A stretch of 34,298 nt of DNA. Origin: Kineosporia sp. R_H_3. GTDB taxonomy: Bacteria; Actinomycetota; Actinomycetes; Actinomycetales; Kineosporiaceae. Location of the stretch: positions 1 to 34,298 of the forward strand of contig NZ_MWLL01000214.1 in NCBI RefSeq assembly GCF_002198675.1. The letters run 5' to 3'. Below, piece after piece: positions 25,318 through 33,382 of this stretch (position 1 is the first letter of the stretch; the number at the start of each line of letters is the position of its first letter). Under the pieces are notes generated by a model. It saw nothing but the letters and a program-made list of their open reading frames with translations, had not been told where the DNA came from and made no database searches. The translations under genes and the position numbers were made by a program.

Positions 25318-27053
25318 TGGACCCACAGCTGGCTGACCAGCATGTAGAACTGCTTGCTGAACTGGTAGTTGCCGACCCGCTTGCCGAGGAAGTCGATCTT
25401 CTTCGGAGTGATGAGCGGGGCCTGCGGCGAGTCGGTCATGACGGCCTTGTCGACCTGCGCCCAGATCTCGTCGGCCGCCTTCTGGTCGGTGACGCCGAGC
25501 GCGAGTGCCTTGTCCATCTGCGCCTGGACGTCCTTGTTGCAGTAGCCCGCGATGTTGATGGAGGAGTCCGACTCCGGCACGAACGACGCGCAGCCGAGGA
25601 GCACGTTGAGGAAGTCCGAGGCCGCCGGGTAGTCCTGGTACCACTGCGACAGGCTGATCTGGACCTTGTTCTTCGTGTTCTGGATGTAGGTGAACTGGAT
25701 GTTCCCCGAGATCGGCTTGGCGGTCGCCTTGTAGCCGATCTGGGTCAGCGTGCTCGCGACGTTCTCGCCGATCGCCTTGTTCACCTCGTCGTCCTGGACG
25801 ATGACCTGGACCTCCTGGCCCGCCGTCCCGGACTCCTGGACGAGCTGCTTCGCCTTCTCCAGGTCGGGCGCGGTCCACGTGGCGCCGGCCGGCTTGGAGT
25901 ACTGGCAGTCGTCGACGTGCCCCGGGAAGCCCGGCGGCAGGATCGTGCAGACCGGTGCGGCGAGGTTCGATCCGCCGAAGAGCTTGACGATCGCCGCGCG
26001 GTCGACCGCGTAGTTGACGGCCTGGCGCGCCTTGAGGTTGTCGAACGGCGGGATGTTGACGTTCATCGGCAGGTACCAGTAGGCGGTCAGCGCGTTGACG
26101 TGCGCCTGGTCGGCGTAGGTGGTGCCGATCTCGCCGAGCCGGTCGGCCGGGATGTCGTCGAAGACCCAGTCCGCCTGCCCGTTCTGGACGGCGGTGACGG
26201 CGGCCTCGACGGTCTGGCCGAACTGCATGGTGATCTGGTCCGGGTAGCCCTCCGGCTGCGCGGCGCGGTTCCACTCGGTGAAGTTCGGGTTCCGCTTGAG
26301 GACGAGCGCCTTGTTCGGGTCGTACGACTCGAACATGTAGGCGCCGGTGCCGGCGATCGGCTTGGTGCCGGCGTCCTCGGCGGGGGCGTCCTTCGGCAGC
26401 ACGGACGCGTGCGGGACGGCGAGCTTGTAGAGGATCTCGGCGTCCGGCGCCTTGAGGTTGATCGTCACCGTGCCGGCCGCGGCGTCCCCGACGACACCGC
26501 CCTCGAGGGTGCAGGTCTTCGGTGTCTTGATGCACGCGTCGGCGCCGACGATGCCGCTGTAGAAGGAGCCGGCCGTCGGGCTGCTCACCTTGTAGAGTCG
26601 CTGGAAGGAGGCGACGACGTCGTCGACGGTCACCTCCTTGCCGTCGGAGAACTTGATCCCCTTGCGGAGCGTGAAGACGTACGTCTTCCCGTCGTTCGTC
26701 GGCGTCGGGATCGACTCGGCGAGGTCCGGGACGACGGTGAAGGACGCCTCGCCGTCCGCCTTCGTGAAGGCGACGAGCCCGTCGTACGTGGCCTGGTAGA
26801 GCTGCCAGTACTGCAGGGTGTAGTTCACCTGCGGGTCGAGGGTGCCGCCGGCGGCCTTGGCGAGGGCGAGGAACGTGCCGCCCTTGTGCGCGGGGTCGAA
26901 CGGGCGGACCGTGCCAGCGCTCGCGGCGGAGGTGCCGCTGCCGGTACCGGTGCCGGAGGCGGTGGGGGTCGACGACCCACCGCTGCAGGCCGCGAGGAGC
27001 GCGACGGCGGCCACCGATCCGGCGAGGGCTGCTGACTGACGGGACAGGCGCAT
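25314..27053 (-). CDS. Peptide ABC importer, substrate-binding lipoprotein (SBP family 5)
   Basis: The product has 579 residues. A lipoprotein signal peptide ends in the lipobox LLAAC, with Cys at about residue 22, followed by a Ser/Thr/Gly linker. The mature protein is a family 5 solute-binding protein: GGTFLALAKAAGGTLDPQVN, the YVFTLRKGIKFSDGKEVTVDDVVAS motif, GTGAYMFESYDPN, and ARQAVNYAVDRAAIVKLFGG. It is anchored outside the membrane and delivers oligopeptides or similar ligands to the permeases. Two segments rich in Cys (ACIKTPKTCTLEGG and LLGCASFVPESDSS) may form disulfides. GGAG five bases before the ATG is a good ribosome binding site. It is the first gene of the operon. Confidence 0.94.
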   Translation of the reverse strand: MRLSRQSAALAGSVAAVALLAACSGGSSTPTASGTGTGSGTSAASAGTVRPFDPAHKGGTFLALAKAAGGTLDPQVNYTLQYWQLYQATYDGLVAFTKADGEASFTVVPDLAESIPTPTNDGKTYVFTLRKGIKFSDGKEVTVDDVVASFQRLYKVSSPTAGSFYSGIVGADACIKTPKTCTLEGGVVGDAAAGTVTINLKAPDAEILYKLAVPHASVLPKDAPAEDAGTKPIAGTGAYMFESYDPNKALVLKRNPNFTEWNRAAQPEGYPDQITMQFGQTVEAAVTAVQNGQADWVFDDIPADRLGEIGTTYADQAHVNALTAYWYLPMNVNIPPFDNLKARQAVNYAVDRAAIVKLFGGSNLAAPVCTILPPGFPGHVDDCQYSKPAGATWTAPDLEKAKQLVQESGTAGQEVQVIVQDDEVNKAIGENVASTLTQIGYKATAKPISGNIQFTYIQNTKNKVQISLSQWYQDYPAASDFLNVLLGCASFVPESDSSINIAGYCNKDVQAQMDKALALGVTDQKAADEIWAQVDKAVMTDSPQAPLITPKKIDFLGKRVGNYQFSKQFYMLVSQLWVQ

Positions 27054-27085
27054 GGGTGCTCCAGGAGGCTTGGCGCGATGGGGGC

Positions 27086-27097
27086 GACAGCGCTGTC
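27086..27097. promoter_or_regulatory. 12-bp palindrome upstream of the importer operon
   Basis: GACAGCGCTGTC is a perfect palindrome 33 bp before the binding-protein start. It may be an operator for the importer operon. No clear -35/-10 pair was found beside it. Confidence 0.3.
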
Positions 27098-27259
27098 GTA
27101 GCGTCGCGGCACGGCTGCCCCCGGCACAAGGACTCCTGGGAAGAGATACCTGGTCGTAACGTCATCCGACGACTTCACGCCCTCACGGGCGGCCGGGCCG
27201 GGGAACGAGCCCGGAGCCATCGGGAGCAATGCGACGTCCGACGTCACGTCAGGCAAGCA

Positions 27260-27290
27260 TGGACAACCTGTCACCGGACCTCGCTAGGCT
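27260..27290 (+). promoter_or_regulatory. Predicted promoter of the protease gene
   Basis: TGGACA (27260-27265), a 19-bp spacer and TAGGCT (27285-27290). Transcription near 27297 gives a short leader holding GGGGAGGA (27312-27319) before ATG 27323. This argues against ATG 27302 as the start. Confidence 0.5.
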
Positions 27291-27322
27291 CCGGAGCTCA
27301 CATGATCCTTCGGGGAGGACTG

Positions 27323-29286
27323 ATGTCTGCGGGCCAGGAAGGGCGCGTGTCCAGAACGGGGCACGTGTCGCACGTCGGACGGCGCACGGGCGCCGCACGG
27401 CGGGTACTCAGGACGGCGGTCGCAGCACTGGCCGTCAGCACGGTCACGGCGACCCTCGCCGTGGCACCGGCACGGGCCGCCGACGAGGCGAAGCCGACGC
27501 CCACCGAGCTCAACGCGCGGGTCTACCCGGGCGTCCAGCTGATCCAGGTCGACTTCGAGGCGCAGCTGACGGTGCCCGAGCCGGTGCTCGACCAGAAGGC
27601 CTTCAACCGGCTCCTCGACCGGCTGACGCGGCAGATCCTCACCGGCACCGTCGACTACACGGAGAAGGCCCTTCTCCAGGCGATGGTCGACGAGATCGAG
27701 AAGGCGCCGCTCACGTACCTCAAGCCGACGAAGGCGCTGAGCCGCGCGGACGGCAAGCTCACCGGTGTCGGCACCGGCTGGGTCGTCACGCCGGACGGCT
27801 ACGTCGTGACGGCCGCCCACGTCGTCTCCCCCGACGCCGCCGAGCTGCGCGCGGAGTTCGCCGCCACCGGCCTCGACGAGTTCAACACCCGCGCCGCGCG
27901 GACCTCGCGGCGAGCAACCAGACCAACGAGGTGAAGTTCACGGCGAGCGAGATCCGGCAGCTCACGAAGGCCGTCGCGGTCTTCAACGCCAAGTACCTCA
28001 AGGTCGGCAAGATCACCAAGAGCGTCTCCGCGGAGATCGGTGTCGCCGTCGCGGGCTTCGGCAAGGGCCGCAAGGGCAAGCCCGCCGAGGTCGTCAGCGT
28101 CGGCAAGCCGTACCCGGGCAAGGACGTCGCGATCCTCAAGCTCGAGGGCGAGTCGAACTTCCCGACGCTGCCGCTCGGGCAGAACACCGACGTCCAGCAG
28201 GGCGAGTCGCTCTACGTGGCGGGCTACCCGGCGGCCTCGACGTTCCTCAGCGGGCTGTCGAAGGACTCCGAGGTCCAGCCCACGGTGACGACCGGCCCGC
28301 TGACGGCGATCAAGAGCGCCGAGTCCGGGATGCCGGTCTTCCAGACCCAGGCGCCGGCGAGCCCGGGCAACTCCGGCGGCCCGGTGCTCGACGACCAGGG
28401 CCACGTCGTCGGCGTGCTCGTCGCCTCGGCGGTCGACAGCAAGGGCGTCGCACTGGAGAACCAGGAGTTCGTCATCCCGGTCTCCGTCGTCCGTGAGGCC
28501 CTGCAGCAGAAGAACATCACGCCCAAGGAGAGCCAGTCGACGGCGACGTACGACGAGGCGCTCGACGAGTTCTACGACAAGCACTACAAGAACGCCATGC
28601 CGCTCTTCCAGCGGGTCAAGAACCTGTACGGCGGCCACCCCTACGTCGACCAGTACATCGCCGACAGCCAGACGGCGATCGACCAGGGCAAGGACGAGAC
28701 CCCGAAGCCCGTCTGGATCTGGGTGCTCCTCGCGGGCGTCGTGCTGGCCGTCGTCCTCGGCATCGTCCTGCTCCTGCTGCTCCTGCGCCGCCGCGGGCGC
28801 AAGAAGGCGGCGGCCCCGGCCGCCGTCCCGCAGTACCAGTTCGCCGGGGCCGGCGGGTACCCCGCACCGGACCAGCAGGGCTACCCCCAGCAGCCCGGGT
28901 ACCCGCAGCAGGGCTACCCGCAGCAGGGGTACCCCCAGCAGCCCGGCTACCCGGGGGCGCCGCAGCAGCCGGGCGGCTACCCGCAGCAGGGCTACGGCCA
29001 GCCCGGCTACCCGCAGCAGGGGTACCCGCAGCAGGGCTACCCGCAGGCGCAGCCGGGCTACCCGGCACCGCAGGGCGCCCCGCAGGCCGCACCGCAGGGC
29101 GCGCCGGTGCCGCCGCCGCAGGACGGCAGCACGCCGCCCGGGCAGTGGGCTCCCCCGGTGGTCCCGCACGCGGCACCACCGGCGCCGGCGGAGCCGCAGC
29201 CTCCTGCGCCGCCGGCCTGGCAGACCGCGCCGCCGCCCACGGACGACGACGCGATGCCCCCGCCCCCGCCGCCGCAGCAGCCGTAG
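27323..29286 (+). pseudogene. Membrane-anchored trypsin-like serine protease with GYPQQ tail, frameshifted
   Basis: Two frames join into one protein of about 654 residues. Frame one carries a signal peptide ([20 protein letters not shown]) and the catalytic His region VVTAAHVVS (His codon 27818). Frame two carries the likely Asp (GKDVAILKL, codon 28123), the nucleophile Ser (SPGNSGGP, codon 28372), a short helical segment, one transmembrane helix ([20 protein letters not shown]), a basic stop-transfer and a tail of GYPQQ-type repeats. The break is near 27900: one extra G in the GG at 27900-27901 would restore the frame as RAARDLAASNQ. The predicted topology puts the protease outside and the tail inside. 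It may be a true null allele or a sequencing error in a GC-rich run. Both halves keep normal codon use, so any loss is recent. Confidence 0.85.
28864..29090 (+). repeat. GYPQQ-type tandem repeat (protein and DNA)
   Basis: About a dozen imperfect units of Gly-Tyr-Pro-Gln-Gln (with Pro-Gly variants) encode the protease tail. The DNA repeats as variants of GGCTACCCGCAGCAG. Such low-complexity Tyr/Gln/Pro tails occur on actinobacterial membrane proteins and could mediate cytoplasmic interactions. Repeat number is likely variable. Confidence 0.85.
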
Positions 29287-29293
29287 GTCGGCA

Positions 29294-29336
29294 CCGCAGG
29301 TCGTCGTCCGACACGTGGTCGGACGGCGACCTGCGG
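29294..29336 (+). terminator. Terminator hairpin after the protease gene
   Basis: Bases 29294-29311 pair with 29319-29336: an 18-bp stem with one G-T wobble and a 7-base loop, eight bases after the stop. Confidence 0.85.
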
Positions 29337-29349
29337 CATGTCCAGGCCC

Positions 29350-29355
29350 TACGCT
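29350..29355 (+). promoter_or_regulatory. Predicted -10 box of the EamA transporter gene
   Basis: TACGCT ends six bases before GTG 29362 and lies just after the preceding terminator. It favours GTG 29362 over ATG 29338. Confidence 0.55.
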
Positions 29356-29361
29356 CCGACC

Positions 29362-30333
29362 GTGAATTCGTCCCATGACCGGGCGCGTTCGTGGGTCGGA
29401 GTCGGGTACGTCCTGCTCGCCGCGACGCTGTTCTCGGTCAACGGCACCGTGAGCAAGCTCGTCATGGCCGCCGGGCTCTCGTCGCTGCGGCTCGTCGAGA
29501 TCCGCTGCCTCGGCGCGGCACTGCTCTTCGCGGTCATCGCCTCCTGGCGGCGCCCCGGGTCACTGCGGATCGGACGGCGCGAGCTCGGCTTCGTCTGCGT
29601 CTACGGCGTCGTCGGGCTCGCCCTCGTGCAGTGGCTGTACCTCGTGGCGATGACCCGGATGCCGGTGAGCATCAGCCTGCTCATCGAGTTCACGGCTCCC
29701 CTGCTCATCGCGCTGTGGGTGCGCTACGTCCGCAAGGAGCCGGTCCGCGGCCGGATCTGGGTGGCGCTGGTGCTGACCCTCGCCGGGCTCGCCCTCGTCG
29801 CCCAGGTGTGGGCCGGGCTGACGCTCGACGCCGTCGGCGTCGTCGCCGCGAGCCTCGCGGCGGTGGCACTGGCGGCGTACTACCTGCTCGGGGAGCGCGG
29901 CCTCGCCCGGCGCGACCCCTGGTCGCTCGCGGCCTGGAGCTTCGCCGCGGCGGCCGTCTTCTGGGCCCTGCTCCAGCCGTGGTGGACCTACCCCTTCGCC
30001 CAGCTCGGCGTCGATGTCGGGCTACGGGGCAACGGCACCGGCCCCCTCGTGCCGACGTGGATGCTCGTCGGCTGGGTCGTCGTCCTCGGCACCCTCGCGC
30101 CGTTCGCCCTCGTGCTCACCGCCCTGACCCGGATCGGCGCCACCCGGGTCGGTCTCGTCGGGACCGCCGAGCCGCCGCTCGCCGGCCTCGTCGCCTGGGC
30201 CGCGATCGGCGAGACCCTGACCACCGTCCAGATCGTCGGCGGTGCCGTCGTCCTCGCCGGGATCGTGCTCGCGGAGTCGGCGCGGGCGCCGCAGCCGACG
30301 CAGGCGCTGCCTGCGGAGGGGCTGGCGGCCTGA
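29362..30333 (+). CDS. EamA-family (DMT superfamily) transporter
   Basis: The product has 323 residues with ten hydrophobic helices in two EamA repeats. The first begins SWVGVGYVLLAATLFSVNGTVSKLVMAAG; the second begins near GVVAASLAAVALAAYYLLGERGLA. Glu and Pro positions such as SLLIEFTAPLLIALWVR and VGTAEPPLAGLVAW are typical of the family. EamA proteins export or import metabolites such as amino acids; the substrate cannot be named here. GTG 29362 follows a TACGCT box by six bases, so the mRNA is probably leaderless; an in-frame ATG at 29338 lies in the upstream terminator/promoter region. The next gene starts 65 bp downstream on the same strand. Confidence 0.88.
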   Translation: MNSSHDRARSWVGVGYVLLAATLFSVNGTVSKLVMAAGLSSLRLVEIRCLGAALLFAVIASWRRPGSLRIGRRELGFVCVYGVVGLALVQWLYLVAMTRMPVSISLLIEFTAPLLIALWVRYVRKEPVRGRIWVALVLTLAGLALVAQVWAGLTLDAVGVVAASLAAVALAAYYLLGERGLARRDPWSLAAWSFAAAAVFWALLQPWWTYPFAQLGVDVGLRGNGTGPLVPTWMLVGWVVVLGTLAPFALVLTALTRIGATRVGLVGTAEPPLAGLVAWAAIGETLTTVQIVGGAVVLAGIVLAESARAPQPTQALPAEGLAA

Positions 30334-30398
30334 CCGGTGCACGACCGCCCGGGCCATCCGCGGATGCTCGGTCGAGGGCACGGCCCGACACTGCGCAT

Positions 30399-31376
30399 AT
30401 GGTGCAGATCGGATACACGCTCATGTGCGAGCAGGCCGGACCCCGCGAGCTCGTCCGCTTCGCCGCGGAGGCCGAGGAGGCGGGCTTCCCCTTCGCCGTC
30501 ATGAGCGACCACTACTTCCCGTGGCTCGACAGCCAGGGCCACTCCCCGTACGCGTGGAGCGTCCTCGGTGCGGTCGCCCAGGCCACGCAACGGCTCGAGC
30601 TCATGACGTACGTGACCTGCCCGACGGTCCGGTACCACCCGGCGGTCGTCGCGCAGAAGGCCGCGACGGTCGGGCTGCTCTCCGACGGGCGGTTCACGCT
30701 CGGGCTCGGCGCGGGCGAGAACCTCAACGAGCACGTCGTCGGCGGCGGCTGGCCGCCGGTCAACGTCCGGCACGACATGCTCGGCGAGGCGCTCGACATC
30801 ATCGACGCGCTGTTCGACGGCGGCTACGTCACGTACCAGGGCAAGCACTTCCACGTGGACTCCGCGAAGCTCTGGGACCTCCCCGAGCACCGCGTGCCGA
30901 TCGGCGTCGCAGTCTCCGGCCCGCAGTCGGTCCGCGCCTTCGCCCCGAAGGCCGACGTCATGATCTCGACCGAGCCCGACCCCGAGCTCGGCCCGCAGTG
31001 GGACGCCGAGTCGCGCGGCTCCGGGACCGCCCGCAAGGTCGGCCAGCTGCCGGTCTCCTGGGACGCGGACGCGGACGCCGCCGTGGCCCGCGCCCACGAC
31101 CAGTTCCGCTGGTTCGCCGGCGGCTGGAAGGTCAACGCCGAGCTCCCCGGGACGGCGGCGTTCGCCGGCGCCTCGCAGTTCGTCCGCCCCGAGGACGTCG
31201 CGCAGCAGATCCCGTGCGGCGACGACGTCGAGAAGATCGTCGAGGGCGTCCGCCCGTTCGTCGAGGCCGGTTACACGGACGTCGCGCTCGTCCAGATCGG
31301 CGGCGACGCCCAGGGCCCGTTCCTCGAGGCCGCGACCAAGGAGATCCTCCCGGCGCTGGCGGAGGCCTTCGGCTGA
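30399..31376 (+). CDS. F420-dependent LLM-class oxidoreductase
   Basis: A 325-residue luciferase-like monooxygenase fold protein of the coenzyme F420-dependent group. MVQIGYTLMCEQAGPRELV at the start, AVMSDHYFPWLDSQGHSPYAW, VTCPTVRYHPAVVAQKAAT, LGLGAGENLNEHVVG and the late GYTDVALVQIGGD are typical of the subfamily named after F420-dependent glucose-6-phosphate dehydrogenase (TIGR03557-like). The true substrate is unknown; many members are not sugar dehydrogenases. It implies that the host makes F420. ATG 30399 begins the conserved region directly and a weak GACACT box lies six bases upstream. A nested inverted repeat follows the stop by 34 bp. Confidence 0.9.
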   Translation: MVQIGYTLMCEQAGPRELVRFAAEAEEAGFPFAVMSDHYFPWLDSQGHSPYAWSVLGAVAQATQRLELMTYVTCPTVRYHPAVVAQKAATVGLLSDGRFTLGLGAGENLNEHVVGGGWPPVNVRHDMLGEALDIIDALFDGGYVTYQGKHFHVDSAKLWDLPEHRVPIGVAVSGPQSVRAFAPKADVMISTEPDPELGPQWDAESRGSGTARKVGQLPVSWDADADAAVARAHDQFRWFAGGWKVNAELPGTAAFAGASQFVRPEDVAQQIPCGDDVEKIVEGVRPFVEAGYTDVALVQIGGDAQGPFLEAATKEILPALAEAFG

Positions 31377-31410
31377 CAGACCAGGTGCGCGTCATCAGCT
31401 CGCGCGTCAC

Positions 31411-31473
31411 CGTCCTCTGGCGGGTCAACGACCCCAAACGCGCGCCTTGGGGTGCGGAATCCGCCAGAGGACG
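31411..31473. repeat. Nested inverted repeat between the oxidoreductase gene and purB
   Basis: An outer perfect 13-bp stem (31411-31423 with 31461-31473) encloses a symmetric pair of 8-base unpaired segments and an inner 6-bp stem (31432-31437 with 31447-31452) with a 9-base loop. It may terminate the upstream gene, act as a structured RNA in the region before purB, or be a copy of a dispersed palindromic repeat. It is more complex than the simple hairpins elsewhere in the window. Confidence 0.8.
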
Positions 31474-31515
31474 TGCTGGCGGCGGCGTCCGGACGCGCCC
31501 CTCACCCGTGGGACC

Positions 31516-32931
31516 ATGGAGTACGTGACTGCGACACCCACGGACGCCCGACCGACTGACGCCCCCGCGCTCCTCGACGCCCCGCTCGGCCCGCTCGACG
31601 GCCGGTACCGGGCGGCGGTCGCGCCGCTGGCGGAGCACCTGTCCGAGGCGGCGCTCAACCGGGAGCGGGTCCGGGTCGAGGTCGAGTGGCTGATCCACCT
31701 CACGCAGACGGGTGCGGTCCCGGGGCTGCGCCGGCTCACGGACGACGAGACGGCGCGGCTGCGCGCCGTCGTCGCGACGTTCGACGCGTCGTCCGTCGCC
31801 GAGATCGCGGCCACCGAGCGCGTCACGCTGCACGACGTCAAGGCCGTCGAGTACTTCGTCAAGAAGCGGATGGAGGGGACGTCTCTCGCCGACCTCGGCG
31901 AGATCGTCCACCTGTTCTGCACGAGCGAGGACGTCAACAACCTCGCGTACGCGCTCATGGTCAAGGGGGCCGTCGAGCAGGTCTGGCTGCCCGCGGCGTC
32001 CGCCCTCGTCGACGACGTCGCGGCGATGGCCCGCGAGCACGCCGGCGCCGCGATGCTCGCCCGCACCCACGGCCAGCCGGCGACGCCGACGACGCTGGGC
32101 AAGGAGCTCGCCGTCCTCGCGCACCGGCTGCGCCGCCAGCTGCGCCGCATCGGGCGGGCCGAGTACCTCGGCAAGATCAACGGCGCGACGGGCACCTTCT
32201 CCGCGCACGTCGCCGGCGCCCCCGCGACCGACTGGCCGCAGGTCTCGAGGACCTTCGTCGAGCAGCTCGGCCTCACGTGGAACCCGCTGACGACGCAGAT
32301 CGAGTCGCACGACTGGCAGGCCGAGCTCTACGCCGACGTCGCGCGGTTCAACCGGATCCTGCACAACCTCGCGACCGACGTCTGGACGTACATCTCGCTC
32401 GGCTACTTCGCCCAGGTGCGCGGCCAGGGCACCGTCGGCTCCAGCACGATGCCGCACAAGGTCAACCCGATCCGCTTCGAGAACGCCGAGGCGAACCTCG
32501 AGGTGAGCAACGCCCTGCTCGACGTCCTCGCCTCGACCCTCGTCACGTCGCGGATGCAGCGCGACCTCACCGACTCCTCGATGCAGCGCAACGTCGGGAC
32601 GGCGTTCGGCCACTCGCTGCTCGCGATCGACAACGCCCGCAAGGGCCTGGCCGGCCTCGACGTCGACGCCGCGGCCCTCGCGCGCGACCTCGACGCGACG
32701 TGGGAGGTGCTCGGCGAGGCGGTGCAGTCCGTCATGCGCGTGCACGGCCTCGACCAGCCCTACGAGCGGCTCAAGGAGCTCACCCGGGGTCGCCGGGTCG
32801 ACGCCGCCGCGATGCGCGAGTTCGTGCTCGGGCTCGGCCTGCCGGACGACGTCCAGCAGCGCCTGCTCGACCTCACCCCGGGCACGTACACCGGGATCGC
32901 AGCCGATCTCGTGACCTACCTCGACCGCTGA
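31516..32931 (+). CDS. purB: Adenylosuccinate lyase
   Basis: The product has 471 residues and belongs to the fumarase/aspartase superfamily, E. coli-like PurB type. It acts twice in purine synthesis: it releases fumarate from SAICAR and from adenylosuccinate. Visible motifs are the HDVKAVEYFVKKRM segment, TSEDVNNLAYALM, ARTHGQPATPTTLGKE, and the superfamily signature GSSTMPHKVNPIRFENAEAN-like loop holding the catalytic Ser. The C-terminal region RMQRDLTDSSMQRNVGTAFG is also diagnostic. The start is ATG 31516; GTG 31525 is a real alternative because GACCAT ends seven bases before it, as in other leaderless genes here. The N-terminal 25 residues are a poorly conserved extension. Confidence 0.96.
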   Translation: MEYVTATPTDARPTDAPALLDAPLGPLDGRYRAAVAPLAEHLSEAALNRERVRVEVEWLIHLTQTGAVPGLRRLTDDETARLRAVVATFDASSVAEIAATERVTLHDVKAVEYFVKKRMEGTSLADLGEIVHLFCTSEDVNNLAYALMVKGAVEQVWLPAASALVDDVAAMAREHAGAAMLARTHGQPATPTTLGKELAVLAHRLRRQLRRIGRAEYLGKINGATGTFSAHVAGAPATDWPQVSRTFVEQLGLTWNPLTTQIESHDWQAELYADVARFNRILHNLATDVWTYISLGYFAQVRGQGTVGSSTMPHKVNPIRFENAEANLEVSNALLDVLASTLVTSRMQRDLTDSSMQRNVGTAFGHSLLAIDNARKGLAGLDVDAAALARDLDATWEVLGEAVQSVMRVHGLDQPYERLKELTRGRRVDAAAMREFVLGLGLPDDVQQRLLDLTPGTYTGIAADLVTYLDR

Positions 32932-33050
32932 CCTGCGCCGCCGGGCCTCATGTGACGAGCGGCTCACCCTCGGTGCCAACCCCGCGCTGACCTGCGGCGA
33001 CGCGGTCAGGGTAGGGACCTCGTACCCCCGTTCGGAGCAGCCGGCGCACC

Positions 33051-33056
33051 TAGCGT
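33051..33056 (+). promoter_or_regulatory. Predicted -10 box of the DUF2630 gene
   Basis: TAGCGT lies 68 bp before the start codon and would give a leader of about 60 nt containing the GAGGAGG site. No -35 at proper spacing was identified. Confidence 0.4.
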
Positions 33057-33124
33057 CGAGGCGACGGACCGGGCTGCGCGGGAGGCCTGGCCGAGGCCGA
33101 GGGCAGCACCTCGAGGAGGCCGCC

Positions 33125-33370
33125 ATGGAAGACCGGGAGATCCTGGACTGCATCCAGGGACTCGTCGCCGAGGAGCGCAAGCTCCGTGCCCTGCGGGACA
33201 GCGGGGAGGTCAGCGAGGAGGTCGAGGTCAAGCGCCTCGCTCAGCTCGAGACGAACCTCGACCAGATGTGGGACACCCTGCGGCGACGCCGGGCGATGCG
33301 GGCGGCCGGGCTCGACCCGGACACCGTCGAGCAGCGCCCGTCGCTCCAGGTGGAGGCCTACGTCCAGTAG
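33125..33370 (+). CDS. DUF2630 small protein
   Basis: An 81-residue charged, helical protein: MEDREILDCIQGLVAEERKL, then a Glu/Lys-rich middle, LETNLDQMWDTLRRRRAMRAAG, and a short end (DPDTVEQRPSLQVEAYVQ). This layout matches the actinobacterial DUF2630 family, which is predicted to form a helical hairpin. The function is not known. The GAGGAGG ribosome binding site (33113-33119) five bases before the ATG is among the strongest in the window, so efficient expression is likely. It stands alone between purB and the convergent minus-strand gene at the window end. Confidence 0.88.
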   Translation: MEDREILDCIQGLVAEERKLRALRDSGEVSEEVEVKRLAQLETNLDQMWDTLRRRRAMRAAGLDPDTVEQRPSLQVEAYVQ

Positions 33371-33382
33371 CTCCGCGCGTGC

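Noticed and set aside
27890-27905. Programmed ribosomal frameshift in the protease gene
   Set aside because: There is no slippery heptamer and no clear downstream stimulatory structure. A single missing G explains the break more simply.
32929-32997. Direct repeat GCTGACCTGCG at 32929-32939 and 32987-32997 after purB
   Set aside because: It is short, the first copy overlaps the purB stop, and the sequence is common in DNA of this composition. I found no flanking structure that would make it an attachment site.
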